Shown here: piece after piece, positions 54,214-64,000 of the stretch
Position numbering within the stretch: position 1 is the stretch's first letter
Layout: each line of letters starts with the position of its first letter
Origin: Cristatella mucedo
Lineage: Eukaryota > Bryozoa > Phylactolaemata > Cristatellidae
DNA: 64,000 nucleotides
Assembly: GCA_009760855.2 (NCBI GenBank)
Contig: WPIO01000012.1
Span: 3,222,501 to 3,286,500 of the forward strand
Direction: 5' to 3'
Position numbers and translations under genes: made by a program
Notes under the pieces: generated by a model
Database searches by the model: none
What the model was told of the DNA's origin: nothing
Seen by the model: only the letters and a program-made list of their open reading frames with translations

Positions 54214-54879
54214 CTAACGCCGCTGAATGAGACGAGAAAGAACCAGCCAGTCTTGCGATAGAGGGAATGATGGCGAACGCGGATAAATGTTGAAGGAAGT
54301 TCGACTTTCGGTCGGCGGAATCCGCGTCGGGCTAGCCCAGCTAGAAGAGCGTGGAAGATGATTACCGGGAGAGGTTGACGTCGATGTACCGAGTAGCATG
54401 GGTCTATGCTTTCGAGGGAGGAGCCGTTGGATGGCGTCGTCGGTGACGTCGAATGCGATAGGCAAAACCCACGGTAATACAGCGCTCGCCAGCTGCGTCC
54501 CATGTGCGTAGTGCCGCCCGACCGCTCGCCAGGCTTCGATAATTGCGTTAGTAAGCACTCTCCGCTCTAATGATGTCATCCAAGGCCGCGGGAAACCCGG
54601 TAGCTTTTCGCAGGGGCTGAGCGCGTTTGATGTCGGAACCGAGTGCCCTGTGAGACGCAGAGCCGCGCGAGTAAGGCAGCGTGGGGCGTGACAATTTCGG
54701 TACACGCGCCGATAGGCAATGCGGACAGAGATGGGCGGACGAGGATAGACGGGATACACTGACCTAGTTTGCCGCCGTTTGTCTCTAGCAAAGGCGACAG
54801 CGACACTGCTCGTCCGCTTGACAGTGACCTCGAAAATGGGACTATGGAATGAGTGTGCTAGCGAGAATAATAATAACAA
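54214..54879 (-). CDS. Long minus-strand open frame, unrecognised
   Basis: 221 codons without stop in GC-rich DNA. Parts look protein-like: SPIFEVTVKRTSSVAVAFAR followed by a GTCAGT donor-like site, and ERRVLTNAIIEAWRAVGRHY further on. No motif identified; the Ser/Pro-rich end may be chance reading of GC-rich sequence. Confidence 0.2.
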   Translation of the reverse strand: MLLLFSLAHSFHSPIFEVTVKRTSSVAVAFARDKRRQTRSVYPVYPRPPISVRIAYRRVYRNCHAPRCLTRAALRLTGHSVPTSNALSPCEKLPGFPRPWMTSLERRVLTNAIIEAWRAVGRHYAHGTQLASAVLPWVLPIAFDVTDDAIQRLLPRKHRPMLLGTSTSTSPGNHLPRSSSWASPTRIPPTESRTSFNIYPRSPSFPLSQDWLVLSRLIQRR

Positions 54880-55195
54880 GCTCGTACAGCGCCCTCAGAA
54901 AACTTGTCGCTCTCTAGGCACTATACAGATGCTGCATATAAAGCATTACCGGATAATTTGGTGGTAACATCTGCAAGGAGCAGCAGGCATAGTGTAAGCA
55001 GGTACATGCACACGAAGGACGAATCGAAAAGAACCACCAAGTGCTGCAATAAAAAGGCGCGTTTTAAGCTTCTTTTTAAATGTAGTCATGTCAAGCGACG
55101 TCGTGACGTGGATTGGTAGTGAGTTCCAGGCTTTGGGAGCATAGGAACGGTCTCCGACGGCTTTGAGGTTTGTACGAGGTATGCGAGTTAGCTCA
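54862..55195 (-). mobile_element. LINE-A 3' end (subfamily with 'aagcaggtacat')
   Basis: Tail 'gagaataataataacaagct', 'tctctaggcactatacagat', then the 3' UTR and [20 protein letters not shown] on the minus strand. Confidence 0.82.
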
Positions 55196-55388
55196 GGCCG
55201 CAATGCTGCTTGGCAAATTGCTTGACAATATCCCGCCCTGTCACATCAGTCGCACACTTTAACCCCCAACCGTAGATGATTACCAGACAATAGGCGATCA
55301 GAGCTAAAAGTCAGCTCTCCTCGAATGCTAAGTCCGGTTCGTACGAGATATGGAATGAGCTCTGACTGCGAGAAAGAACGAGCGAGAG

Positions 55389-55391
55389 GTG

Positions 55392-55429
<38 letters not shown>

Positions 55430-55431
55430 GA

Positions 55432-55514
<83 letters not shown>
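55389..55514. repeat. (GA)n array
   Basis: About 60 GA units, almost pure. Confidence 0.95.
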
Positions 55515-55515
<1 letters not shown>

Positions 55516-56509
55516 GAGCACAAGTCTCGAGGCCAGATTCTCGTGTTGCTGAGGTTTCCATGTTGCCAGATGTTGTGACCCGGGTCTCCTATACATTATC
55601 ACTCACCGTGACGCTGCTGCAACCGCGAAGACACCTGTCACATTCTCGAAGTTTGGTCTCACATAAGCGCACGCAGAAATCTCCATTGACGATGAATCTT
55701 GAGCTGCCTTAGCCCCAGGGGTAGTCCGAGGGGGCCGCAGTGCTGCCTTGCAGCACGCTTGCGTGCCGAGGAGGCGAGCATTGGGAGCCCGCAGCGTGGC
55801 ATATTTCGAGGTCTTTTAGCAGTGTCACGTGCACCGGAATCCTTACTTGAATCTCATCTTACTCGAATCTCGGCGTTAGCGAGAGTCTGTGCTGAGTCTG
55901 CGGTCACGAGTATGAATGCTACGCTGCTGCTGCTGCAGTCACGGCGGTGACGTTTGCAGTCCTTGTACGACCGTTGCTGATTCGCGCCCGCAGCAAAATG
56001 AATAAATGCTGGCCCCGACTCTGGTCTAATGCCAAATGGCCAAATGGCCAGGCGAGAAACGATCTCGCCAGGCATCGGTCACTTTCTCCAGGTTGTAGCT
56101 AGTTAGCTAGGTTGTAGCCCGGCCGCTTTAACTCGCTCACTCTGACCCTCTGACCGCAACGTCAATTCGCAGCCTGCTGCTGCTGGACGCTGCTGTTGAA
56201 CAACGTAACTTGCTTTTCAAAAGTCTTTTGATGGTCGATGGGCTTCAAGCTGCTGCGGTCAGGATGACCTGGAGTATACGAAGCTTTAGATAATGCCGTT
56301 ACGCGATGAAGCAAGCCCCCTGATGGTTAATCGCTGGCGCTATAACAAACCTGCTATTCGTATATAAAGGCAATTATAATAATAATAATGAGACAGTTGT
56401 TGAGCAACCCAAGAAAGCTGACGCACATAAGAAAAGTATCATAGAAGTTTAGCTAAGCGTTTAGGATGTTGAATTATAGTGAACAGTGGCAGCGATAATG
56501 ACAGGCTTC

Positions 56510-56665
56510 GGCCAGGTTTGAGGTGCTCGTTCTATGCGACCTAGACCGGGGGTTTGAGTTCGGCTCTGAGTGATCATTTATTGCCAACTGCAAGCGGCGA
56601 TAGTCTTCTTTAAAGCTCTTCTGCCGCTATGTAAAGTTGAGGCTGTTGAATCAGTTAGCCTTAAG
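56510..56665 (+). mobile_element. SINE-1
   Basis: 'gaggtgctcgttctatgcga', 'tttgagttcggctctgagtg', end 'gaggctgttgaatcagttag'. Confidence 0.78.
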
Positions 56666-56769
56666 CATTATATTGCACAAATAGCAGCGATCCGGATGGC
56701 CACGCCAGTTCATTTTTAGCTCACATCTGCCCGTTTCCACATCTGCTTTGGCATTGCAACTCTAGTAGT

Positions 56770-57085
56770 CTTTCTAGCCACGTTTAAATGCCGGAAGGAC
56801 AGCATGCTAACAAGCTGCGTGCGGGCGCTGTACTGCTAGCCTGGATCATTCACTGTCAATCCGGGATTCATTCAGCCGTGGTCAAGTTGTTATCTGTTGC
56901 GTCAAGTTCGAGGCTCCGGATGAGGTTAGGCATGCGAATTTTCCTTTTGTTCGTCACTCGGGCTTTTAGATCTACTGTCGCCCATCTACTGTTGTGGAGG
57001 AGCTATCCGAAATTCTTGCTCTGCGATTACGATTATTACCCTCGGTGGCTAACCTTGCTTACGCTACTGCCATATGTCGCCCATT
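56770..57085. repeat. Duplicated block, copy 2
   Basis: 'cgtttaaatgccggaag', 'gtactgctagcctggatcat', 'ttcgaggctccggatga', 'ctactgccatatgtcgccca'. About 65-70 percent identical by eye to copy 1. Confidence 0.65.
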
Positions 57086-57209
57086 ACAGTAATTGTTGCT
57101 GGGAAGGCTGCGTCGAAATAGCAGCGTTCAGTAGGAGAGCACTAAGGGCGGCAGAAACTAAGGTTCCAGGCCTTCAACGCACTGAGCCGGCAGGCTTACC
57201 GTAACTGAC

Positions 57210-58080
57210 TGTGATCGCTTGCAAAGCACCGGTACGGCTCTCCTGGTCTGACCTTGGCCTTTCGTGTGCAGCAACCTCCTCCCCCAACAGAATGGGCAAC
57301 GATTGCACCGAGACAGCTGGCGCTAGGCTTCTCACCGTTTCACCTCGAGCCATCGCCTACAATTAATGGGAGAAGAGCGTCAGAACAGCTGTCTAGAGGA
57401 TAGACGATCGAGTGACAATACGAGTATACCAGATGGCTGGCCACTAAGCAAGGTCCGGTGGACGGGACACACTGACCATACCTCACAACTGCGCCAGACA
57501 ATGGCACATTGGTAGTGCGATGGATGGAGCGTAATATACAGACCCCGGCGGTCATCGATGTTGTGCCTGTATGATGAGCTCTACTCACTTTTCCTTATCT
57601 AATCACGAAGCTCATGTAAATGCTGTCTCGAAATGCTTTCCCCCAAGCCGACTCAAGTCTGAATTACGCGATTCCAGCCTTAAATACTAATTTCATGCAA
57701 ATACTGACCGAAAGACAGCCGCCACATATTGAAGGAGATAGCACACCTTTAATTCGGAGACGCCACAACGTTGCTAGTGGAACTAGGCTTCTGACCTCCT
57801 TCTCCGTCAGACTGTGTTAGAGTTCAGTGACAATTGGCCGGAGCGGATGAAAAGTGCTCCTGTTGTAGCAATCGACGTCTGATGGTGTGCGATTTGCTTT
57901 ACAATACTCTCTAGTGATATTGTAGTGCTGCTGACGCACGAGAGGAGCGTTTCGTGTTTCAGATACGTTTGTTTCGTAAAATTTTAAATCAGCTAATTTT
58001 GTAAATGATAGCACGGATTGAACTTAAACAAAGTCAAAAGAAAGCTGACATGTCAATAGATTTATGTAAAACATACTATC
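57210..58080. other. Intergenic, nothing recognised
   Basis: No coding motif or repeat identified. Confidence 0.45.
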
Positions 58081-58084
58081 TGAT

Positions 58085-58240
58085 TTAAGAGACTCTTTTT
58101 GTATAGCGACAGAAAAGCCTTTACAGCTGTCGCCACCGCTTGCAGTGGCGATAAAGGATCGCCCACCGCAGGATTCGAACCTACGACCTCGGGGCCGAGG
58201 TCGTGAAAAGCAACCACCTTACCCAGTGAGCCATTGCGGT
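58085..58240 (-). mobile_element. SINE-1, well preserved
   Basis: Minus orientation: 'cgccaccgcttgcagtggcg', 'gcaggattcgaacctacgac', 'caaccaccttacccagtgag'. Both tRNA promoter boxes are recognisable. Confidence 0.85.
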
Positions 58241-58851
58241 AGGTAGTTATGCAGGAGAATAAATGTAACCGAGCAAAGCAGATGGATATCCGGAAAGCGA
58301 ACAAAGTGAGGCAACTTTAAAACCCGCCCATGTGCGTTCACTGTCGAGACCATTCATTGTCTGAATCGTTTGCAGCCGGGCTTAGAATCAGGATCGGGAT
58401 CTCAGGAGAAAGACGTAAAGGCCAGATAAAGGCAGGTCTAGTGTGGGATGAAATAAATAGAACGACACTTACATATCGCTACGAATGCTGCGTAGCGATC
58501 GAGGAACTAAAGGCGCATAAATGTGCAAACTTCGAAGTAGGTGGCTGAAATACTAACGGAAAAGCACGGCTAACCAGCAGTAGAATGAGCAGGAGGGCAC
58601 TGCTGTAGGAGAGCTCAGCGTGGCAGCAATCAAGAGCCTCCACCAGGAGCAGCTTGATTTTCTCACTGTACGAGTTTGTGAGATTGATGTCTACTTGTAT
58701 ATTCTGTATCGGCGACTTAGTATCGCAACAGCTCCCCTTCAGCTACCGCTGAATATGATGCATGCGGTCGTTAATAATAATAAATACGAGGAGCCAATAT
58801 TCCTGGCAGCTGCAGTCGAGGTCAGATTGATACTTGTATATATTTATATAT

Positions 58852-58982
58852 AATTCATTTGTGTAGCGCACTAAGAGAACTGGATCTCTATTAAGGCGCT
58901 TCACGTGTGCCTCGGGGCTCAAGCCCACGACCTAGGCCAGACCTTGGTCGGGGCGAGCACCTTAACCGCTGGGCCAAACCAG
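58852..58982 (-). mobile_element. SINE-2
   Basis: 'attcatttgtgtagcgcact', 'gggctcaagcccacgaccta', 'gcaccttaaccgctgggcca'. Confidence 0.85.
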
Positions 58983-59789
58983 CGTGCAAGTGTTTTGCTA
59001 TCAGTCGTGTTCGTAATACTTAAAGTTGCCAAAGTTTACTAAAATGGACGAGTCTCTGAGTATTGAAGACGGCCCTTTTAAAGGTACTATGCGGTATGTA
59101 ACGGCGGCAGCAATGTCACGATAGGAGATCATGATTTCTCAAGGCATTCACCATGAACTTGAAGGCACTCGCACGTCAACTCAGGGACGTGATGGTTGCA
59201 AGTCAAATGCCTTCGATCCGGAACTTTAGTCTTGTAGCGCAAACTTCCTTTTAGCCAATACGTAAGCATATCAAAAACCGCGCTTGGCCTAATTGACAAA
59301 GAATAGCCGGACCACGATCGAATAAATAGTAGCGCGCGCCAGTGAATCAAACGCTGCCGAGAGGAGCCCAGCAAAATTAGCAAAGAGCCTCTACTCAAGT
59401 AAAAACTTCTGAGAAATTGGCTAAGTACACACTTGCACACACAAGAGAACGCGCACGCGCGAACCCGCACGTCCAGAGTGGTGACGTCTCTGTGGAGAAA
59501 CTAGTTGCAAATCCTGGCTGAAATTACTGGCCTGGTTTGACGTTTAATGTAAGAGTTGAGCTGGTTTTTTTATATTAGTTTGAGTTACTTCGATAGGAAA
59601 GAGAGCAGGTAAGCTGAGCGCAAGGAAGCCGAGGGAAAGTTAGGTGAGTCCTCGTGATGTGGTGCTGACTTTTGAGCGAGTGCTCTGATGACGACCTCAT
59701 TGTGAGGTGTAGTGACAGAATCTGAGGCTAAAGAAATGCTAACATGCCATGTACAAATATATGTACATTTACGTATGCATATGTACATG

Positions 59790-59913
59790 CCGCCCTGGTT
59801 TAGCCCATGACTAAGGTGCTCGCCTTCAACGACTTGGATCGTGGGCTAGAGCCCTGCGGCGCATGTGAAGCGCCTTGATCGAGATTAAGTTCTCTTAGGG
59901 GGGCTGTACAAAT
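59790..59913 (+). mobile_element. SINE-2
   Basis: 'actaaggtgctcgccttcaa', 'gtgggctagagccctgcggc', tail 'agttctcttaggggggctgt'; a CA array follows at once. Confidence 0.82.
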
Positions 59914-59916
59914 GAC

Positions 59917-60112
59917 AAACACACACACACACACACACACATGCACACACACACACACACGCACACACGCGGGCACGCATGCACGCACACACACGTGCAA
60001 ACGTACGCAGTCGTTCATATACACACATACACACACACACACACATATATATTTATATATATATGTAAATATATATATATATTTAAATATATATATATAT
60101 TTACATAATATG
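59917..60112. repeat. (CA)n followed by (TA)n
   Basis: Compound array starting at the 3' end of a SINE-2; the TA part can fold on itself. Confidence 0.93.
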
Positions 60113-60114
60113 CT

Positions 60115-60875
60115 AGTTATCATGGCGTGGCGTCTGAGGTCTTCACTTCTGCCTTTAGCACTCTGAATGGCTGCTGCATGGATAACAGGAGTATTGCTAA
60201 CGTACAATGCTTCTAGTTCCGGGTCATCTGGAGCGTATCGCTGCTAGCTGGTGCTTCGCTTTCACATGTCAAGGCTTTAAAAGGTAAAAAACAATGTTGT
60301 TACTTTTGTAGGAATAATAATTTAGTGGTAACCTTATTGAAACTGCCACCGCCATATCAGCTACAGCTTACACCGTGGTGCTAAAATGGCGACAAGCTAA
60401 AAACCAGCCAGATCATGACTGATATTCATTATTTACGGTTCTTGAATTGTAACGGCTAGGAACTGAGTATGCAATTTTATGTGGCCGAGGCAGCATAAAA
60501 TCCGACCCTACACAACAGGCAGTCAGTTTTGCTTCCGGATTTGACATAGGCATTTGAGCTGATATATGTGAAGTCTAGGCCACTGAAACGTTGGCGTGTG
60601 TGGTCTTTTTCGAACGCCAGCAACAATCCGTTGCTGTCATGTAGACGTCTCAGCATTATGGATTCGGACTCAACACGTTAAGGTACGTGCGCTCTTCTTC
60701 CGCTACGCCTGTTTTTGGCAGTGCGGTCGGTTCGCACAATCATCGACAAGGCAGCGCGCTCAGCACCATGCCGCAGCTCGCGCTGCTTCGTCGTCTGCAG
60801 CGCTCATCTCGCTGCGGTCGCAGCAGCAGCCAGGCTGCACGACACCGGCAGCGGCTCAAACGGGCGCAGCAAGCT
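60115..60875. other. Intergenic, nothing recognised
   Basis: GC rises after 60680; frames there have no motif. Confidence 0.4.
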
Positions 60876-60877
60876 TT

Positions 60878-61015
60878 GATAATATTAATAATAACAATGC
60901 AGTTGATTTTTTTTCTATGCACTTTACATTGCTGCAAAGGAAGCATGATCGAATGCTTAGTGGAAGCACTCTCAATAAACAACAAGAATAACATGGTAAG
61001 TGGTGACATACACAA
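60878..61015 (-). mobile_element. LINE-A 3' tail, first half of a split copy
   Basis: 'aatattaataataacaatgc', 'catgatcgaatgcttagtgg', 'aataaacaacaagaataaca'; the expected continuation resumes at 61495. Confidence 0.7.
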
Positions 61016-61494
61016 GATCGGCAGAGAGGTGCCGCCGAGAGCCGTACCGGCTTCTGAACTAAAATTCCCCGCCACGAACGCGGCGAGCATGACGCGTGCC
61101 GACTCTATATTGGTCAAGCTTGCGTTTAGGGGCTCGGTTAACGAGTCGTGGTGGCCGAAACGATACACGCAGGAATGCCGATATTTGTAGAGCACGGCAG
61201 GAATACAGAGCGACCTCGACCTTACTATAATGAATCCGTATTAATCGTTAATTAACGCTGAGTCCGACGCCGCATCGACATTAATTTCTCGCCACCCAGT
61301 CAGGACTTTTTATTTTCATGCTGCGGCTGGCATAACTTCCTTATATTTCTTGGCTCCATGCTGTCTTCGCTGGATCCCAGACTCGTTGAACTACCGTCGT
61401 TTCGGTGTAATAGACCTTCCGTCTTACTCATGTCAATAAGATGTTCGCAGTTGGTGCAAAACTCTTTAGGTAGGTTTTCGAAGCAGGCTGGTTT

Positions 61495-61925
61495 CTTTGT
61501 AAGCAGGTACATCCACATGAAGGACGAATCCCAAAGACCCACCAAATGCTGCAAGAAACAAACAGGTGCGTTTCAAGCTTCTTTTTAAATGTCGTCATGT
61601 CAGGGGACGTTGTGACGTGCGTCGGTAGTGAATTCCAGGCTTTGGGAGCATACGAACTAAAGGCACGATCTCTAACGGTTTTGAGGTTCTTACTGGGTAT
61701 GGCTAAACGATTCGAGTCAGAACAGCCGGTTGTACACCTGGTGCGAGAGTAGTTCTGATAGGTAAGCTGGAGCCAGAGAATAAAGGGACCTAAAAGTAAG
61801 TGACAGAACCTTGAAGTTGATGAGCTGCTTGGCTGAAGTCAGTGCAGGTTCACGAGAAGTGGCGTGTTTTGGAAATTGCGACGCTCACTACAGATGAGTC
61901 TAGCTGCAGAGTGCTGCACCAACTG
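61495..61925 (-). mobile_element. LINE-A second half of a split copy
   Basis: 'aagcaggtacatccacatga', RT end on the minus strand, up to 'agctgcagagtgctgcacca'. About 480 bp of unrelated sequence separates it from 60878-61015, apart from a short plus-strand LINE piece at about 61432-61475. Confidence 0.72.
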
Positions 61926-61954
61926 TAAGTGCCTGATTACACAGGCCGGTAGAC

Positions 61955-62005
61955 CAACGAAATTAATCTCTATTCAGGAGCTTCACATATGCCTCAGGGC
62001 GCTTG
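61955..62005 (-). mobile_element. SINE-2 fragment
   Basis: 'attaatctctattcaggagc' and 'cacatatgcctcagggcgct' at the left edge of the LINE-A copy at 62020. Confidence 0.5.
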
Positions 62006-62019
62006 CTTAGACAGAGATA

Positions 62020-62722
62020 ATACATCAGAATGGTCCATGCCTTTGTGACGTCGCTCAGTAACTCACTGCTTCCTGGTCCACCGGCTTGTGCAATCAGGCG
62101 CTTACAGTTGGTGCAAAACTCTGCAGGACTGTGTGTCGTTAGCCTCACAGTTACCACATCACACAACTAATAGCCGACCTGCACTGGCTCCCAGTCAGGC
62201 ATCGTATGGACTTCAAGATTATATCACTCACTTTCAGGTCCTTTCATTCTCTGGCTTCAGCATACCTATCAGAACTATTTCTCCACCAGGCTAGGCATCG
62301 TACCACTCGCTTTTCTGACTCAAATCAAATAGCTATGCCTTGTACGAACCTCAAATCCTCAGGAGACCGTGCATTCAGTTCGTCTGCTCCCAAAATGTGG
62401 AACTCACTTCCGCATGACATCCGCTGACTTGATGCCATTTAAAAAGGAGCTAACAGTGCACCTGCTTGCTATATCATTGTGTGGGTCCTTGTTATTTTTC
62501 CTTTGTGTGCTCATGCGTGCACAAATTGTACATGCTAACACTAGCCATATTTTCATGTTGACCCTGTGCATGCTACCTCTAACCATGCTATGCTTGTTGA
62601 CGTTTTGCTTGACATGTTACTACTAACCATTTGATCATGCTTTCTCCATGGCATATGTAACGTGCCTGGAAAGAGGTTACGTTCCCTAAGGGCACTTTAC
62701 AAATATATTATTATAATTATAA
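62020..62722 (+). mobile_element. LINE-A fragment, best preserved RT C-terminus plus tail
   Basis: The plus strand gives the RT end in pieces: IRRLQLVQNSA-like, [40 protein letters not shown] and FSSSAPKMWNSLPHDIR. It then has a 3' UTR, the conserved block 'gcctggaaagaggttacgtt', and an ATT-rich tail at 62706. This is the L2/CR1-like pattern. Confidence 0.85.
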
Positions 62723-62724
62723 TT

Positions 62725-64000
62725 TGAAGGCCTAGACTGAACTCTGACTTTCTAGCCAAACGTCACCAAATTTCTCTTTCTCTTGTTGGCTAAGATTCTC
62801 GAAAGTTGACAGTAAGCAGCCTGCAGAGTACGTTGACAGAGTCATTTATAGAGAGAATTTCATTAGGAATACAAATGGCTAATAATTTTCAATGTAGCAA
62901 CGATGGTTTTAATGCTGCTGCCTCAATCCCAATCAGCATTACGACAGCTTCTGACACAGTGATCTCAGTTTTAAAAATCAAACAAGCACTCACGAACAAG
63001 GTCACTAGTGATAAGTGATTGCTTAAGCTTCAACAGTATATTTGATTTTCATAATGTGGCGATAAAGAGAGGCTACAAGGAAGTTATTTCATATGGCCAG
63101 ACGCTGTAGAAGACACGCAACACTCAAGAAGTAGTCGATAAGAAAATAGAGAGCACTCATGAAGAAGTTCAACGATTGTGAAGTAGGATTTCAGTGAATT
63201 GTTTCACAGTGGCGTTGATGATACCTAGGTGAAGCATTGGCCAGAGTCACAGCGACATGCAGAATTAACGTATACGTCGTAGTTCAAAGATTTAAAACGA
63301 CCAAAAGTAATCTTCCAAAGTAATGAGAGCAGAAGGAATTTGTTGTCTAGTTTTTTCGGGCAGCTGCGGCTTGCTATCTGTTTTTGCTGCGCCACGGCTC
63401 CACCGATTGAGCTGTAAAAACTCCCGCGAACCTGCTCTCATCATTGGGCTTAAAAGCTTTCCTTTCTAGGGTCGAGCCTGGACAGTGGCTGGTTAGTCGA
63501 GCAGGCTGCACCCAGCTTCACTGATTCGACAGGCTCTCAGGGAAGAATTATAATGCAATTATATTTTACAATGATTTAACGCTCCCAGGTACACTCTGTA
63601 TGGATGATTACTAATTACGATATGCAAATTTATTAGCTAAATCGAGTCACTGCCCTTTTTGGAGTATCTCCTGTAGAACTTGCCTAGATTAAAAAAAATT
63701 ATTAAATTTCAGAATTGTAGGAATCTTTTAGGCAGAGGTCTTCCAAAATCTGGAGCCAATTTAATGCGTCATGTCTAGATATTTTGCATTTTCCCGAACG
63801 AGCAGCAGTCCGATTGCCGCGTATTTTGCAGCACACGATACGGAATAATTGTAATTCCTAATAATTATTTCATCAAATAGTTGTCTACTACTACGTTGCA
63901 ATAAAATCATGGTTTTTAATTTGGAAATATGTGATTTCCTAATATTGTGGATGATGTTAAGTACACGGATTCATTCATTGAAGTAAATAAATTTGATTGT
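62725..64000. other. AT-rich intergenic sequence, nothing recognised
   Basis: One 70-codon plus-strand frame (62806-63018) without motif; otherwise stops in all frames. Confidence 0.5.

Noticed and set aside
58085-58240. Possible tRNA gene
   Set aside because: Promoter boxes are tRNA-like, but the sequence recurs at least ten times with a long conserved non-tRNA tail; it is SINE-1.

Overview
This is eukaryotic, almost certainly metazoan, nuclear DNA. Genes are split into short exons with GT-AG introns. There are long GA/CT, CA and TA microsatellites and dozens of truncated retroposons. I see no operons, no ribosome-binding sites and no CRISPR. The species cannot be named from the sequence. 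The repeats (an L2/CR1-like LINE with an ATT-rich tail, two tRNA-derived SINE families, Tc1, pogo-like MITEs and a SPIN-like hAT fragment) and the moderate GC, with one GC-rich block at about 37-57 kb, fit an animal of medium to large genome, invertebrate or early-branching chordate.

Left part (1-27 kb). Five small plus-strand exons (1488-1542, 5953-6080, 8256-8366, 11370-11561, 24689-24865) have matching phases. Together they read as a homologue of the UPF0547 family, human C16orf87: a Cys-rich CKTCPCG motif, an RR-rich segment, an AT-hook (KRGRPKG) and a C-terminal VLQEINRKL helix. The first coding exon, with the first half of the zinc ribbon, must lie left of the window. The last intron is about 13 kb and holds two DNA transposons, SINEs, LINE fragments and TA arrays. 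Several further open segments with splice-like borders are listed as low-confidence candidate exons.

Middle part (27-45 kb). A 2.1-kb element flanked by 273/285-bp direct repeats (TG...CA) looks like a short non-autonomous LTR retrotransposon and contains an 18-bp tandem repeat. LINE-A and SINE copies are dense here and some are nested. A coding-like but frame-broken acidic segment lies at 36.1-36.4 kb, next to a 38-bp minisatellite.

Right part (45-64 kb). On the minus strand at 48.2-49.5 kb is a compact gene with CCAAT box, TATA box, 5' UTR exon, signal-peptide exon and terminal exon. It encodes a predicted secreted precursor of 269 residues with two furin-type sites (RRRR, RAKR) that I cannot assign to any known family; it is the best candidate for something undescribed. 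A 481-nt open exon lies upstream on the same strand. The remainder is GC-rich single-copy DNA, GA/CT arrays, a diverged duplication (53.1 and 56.5 kb) and more LINE/SINE copies.
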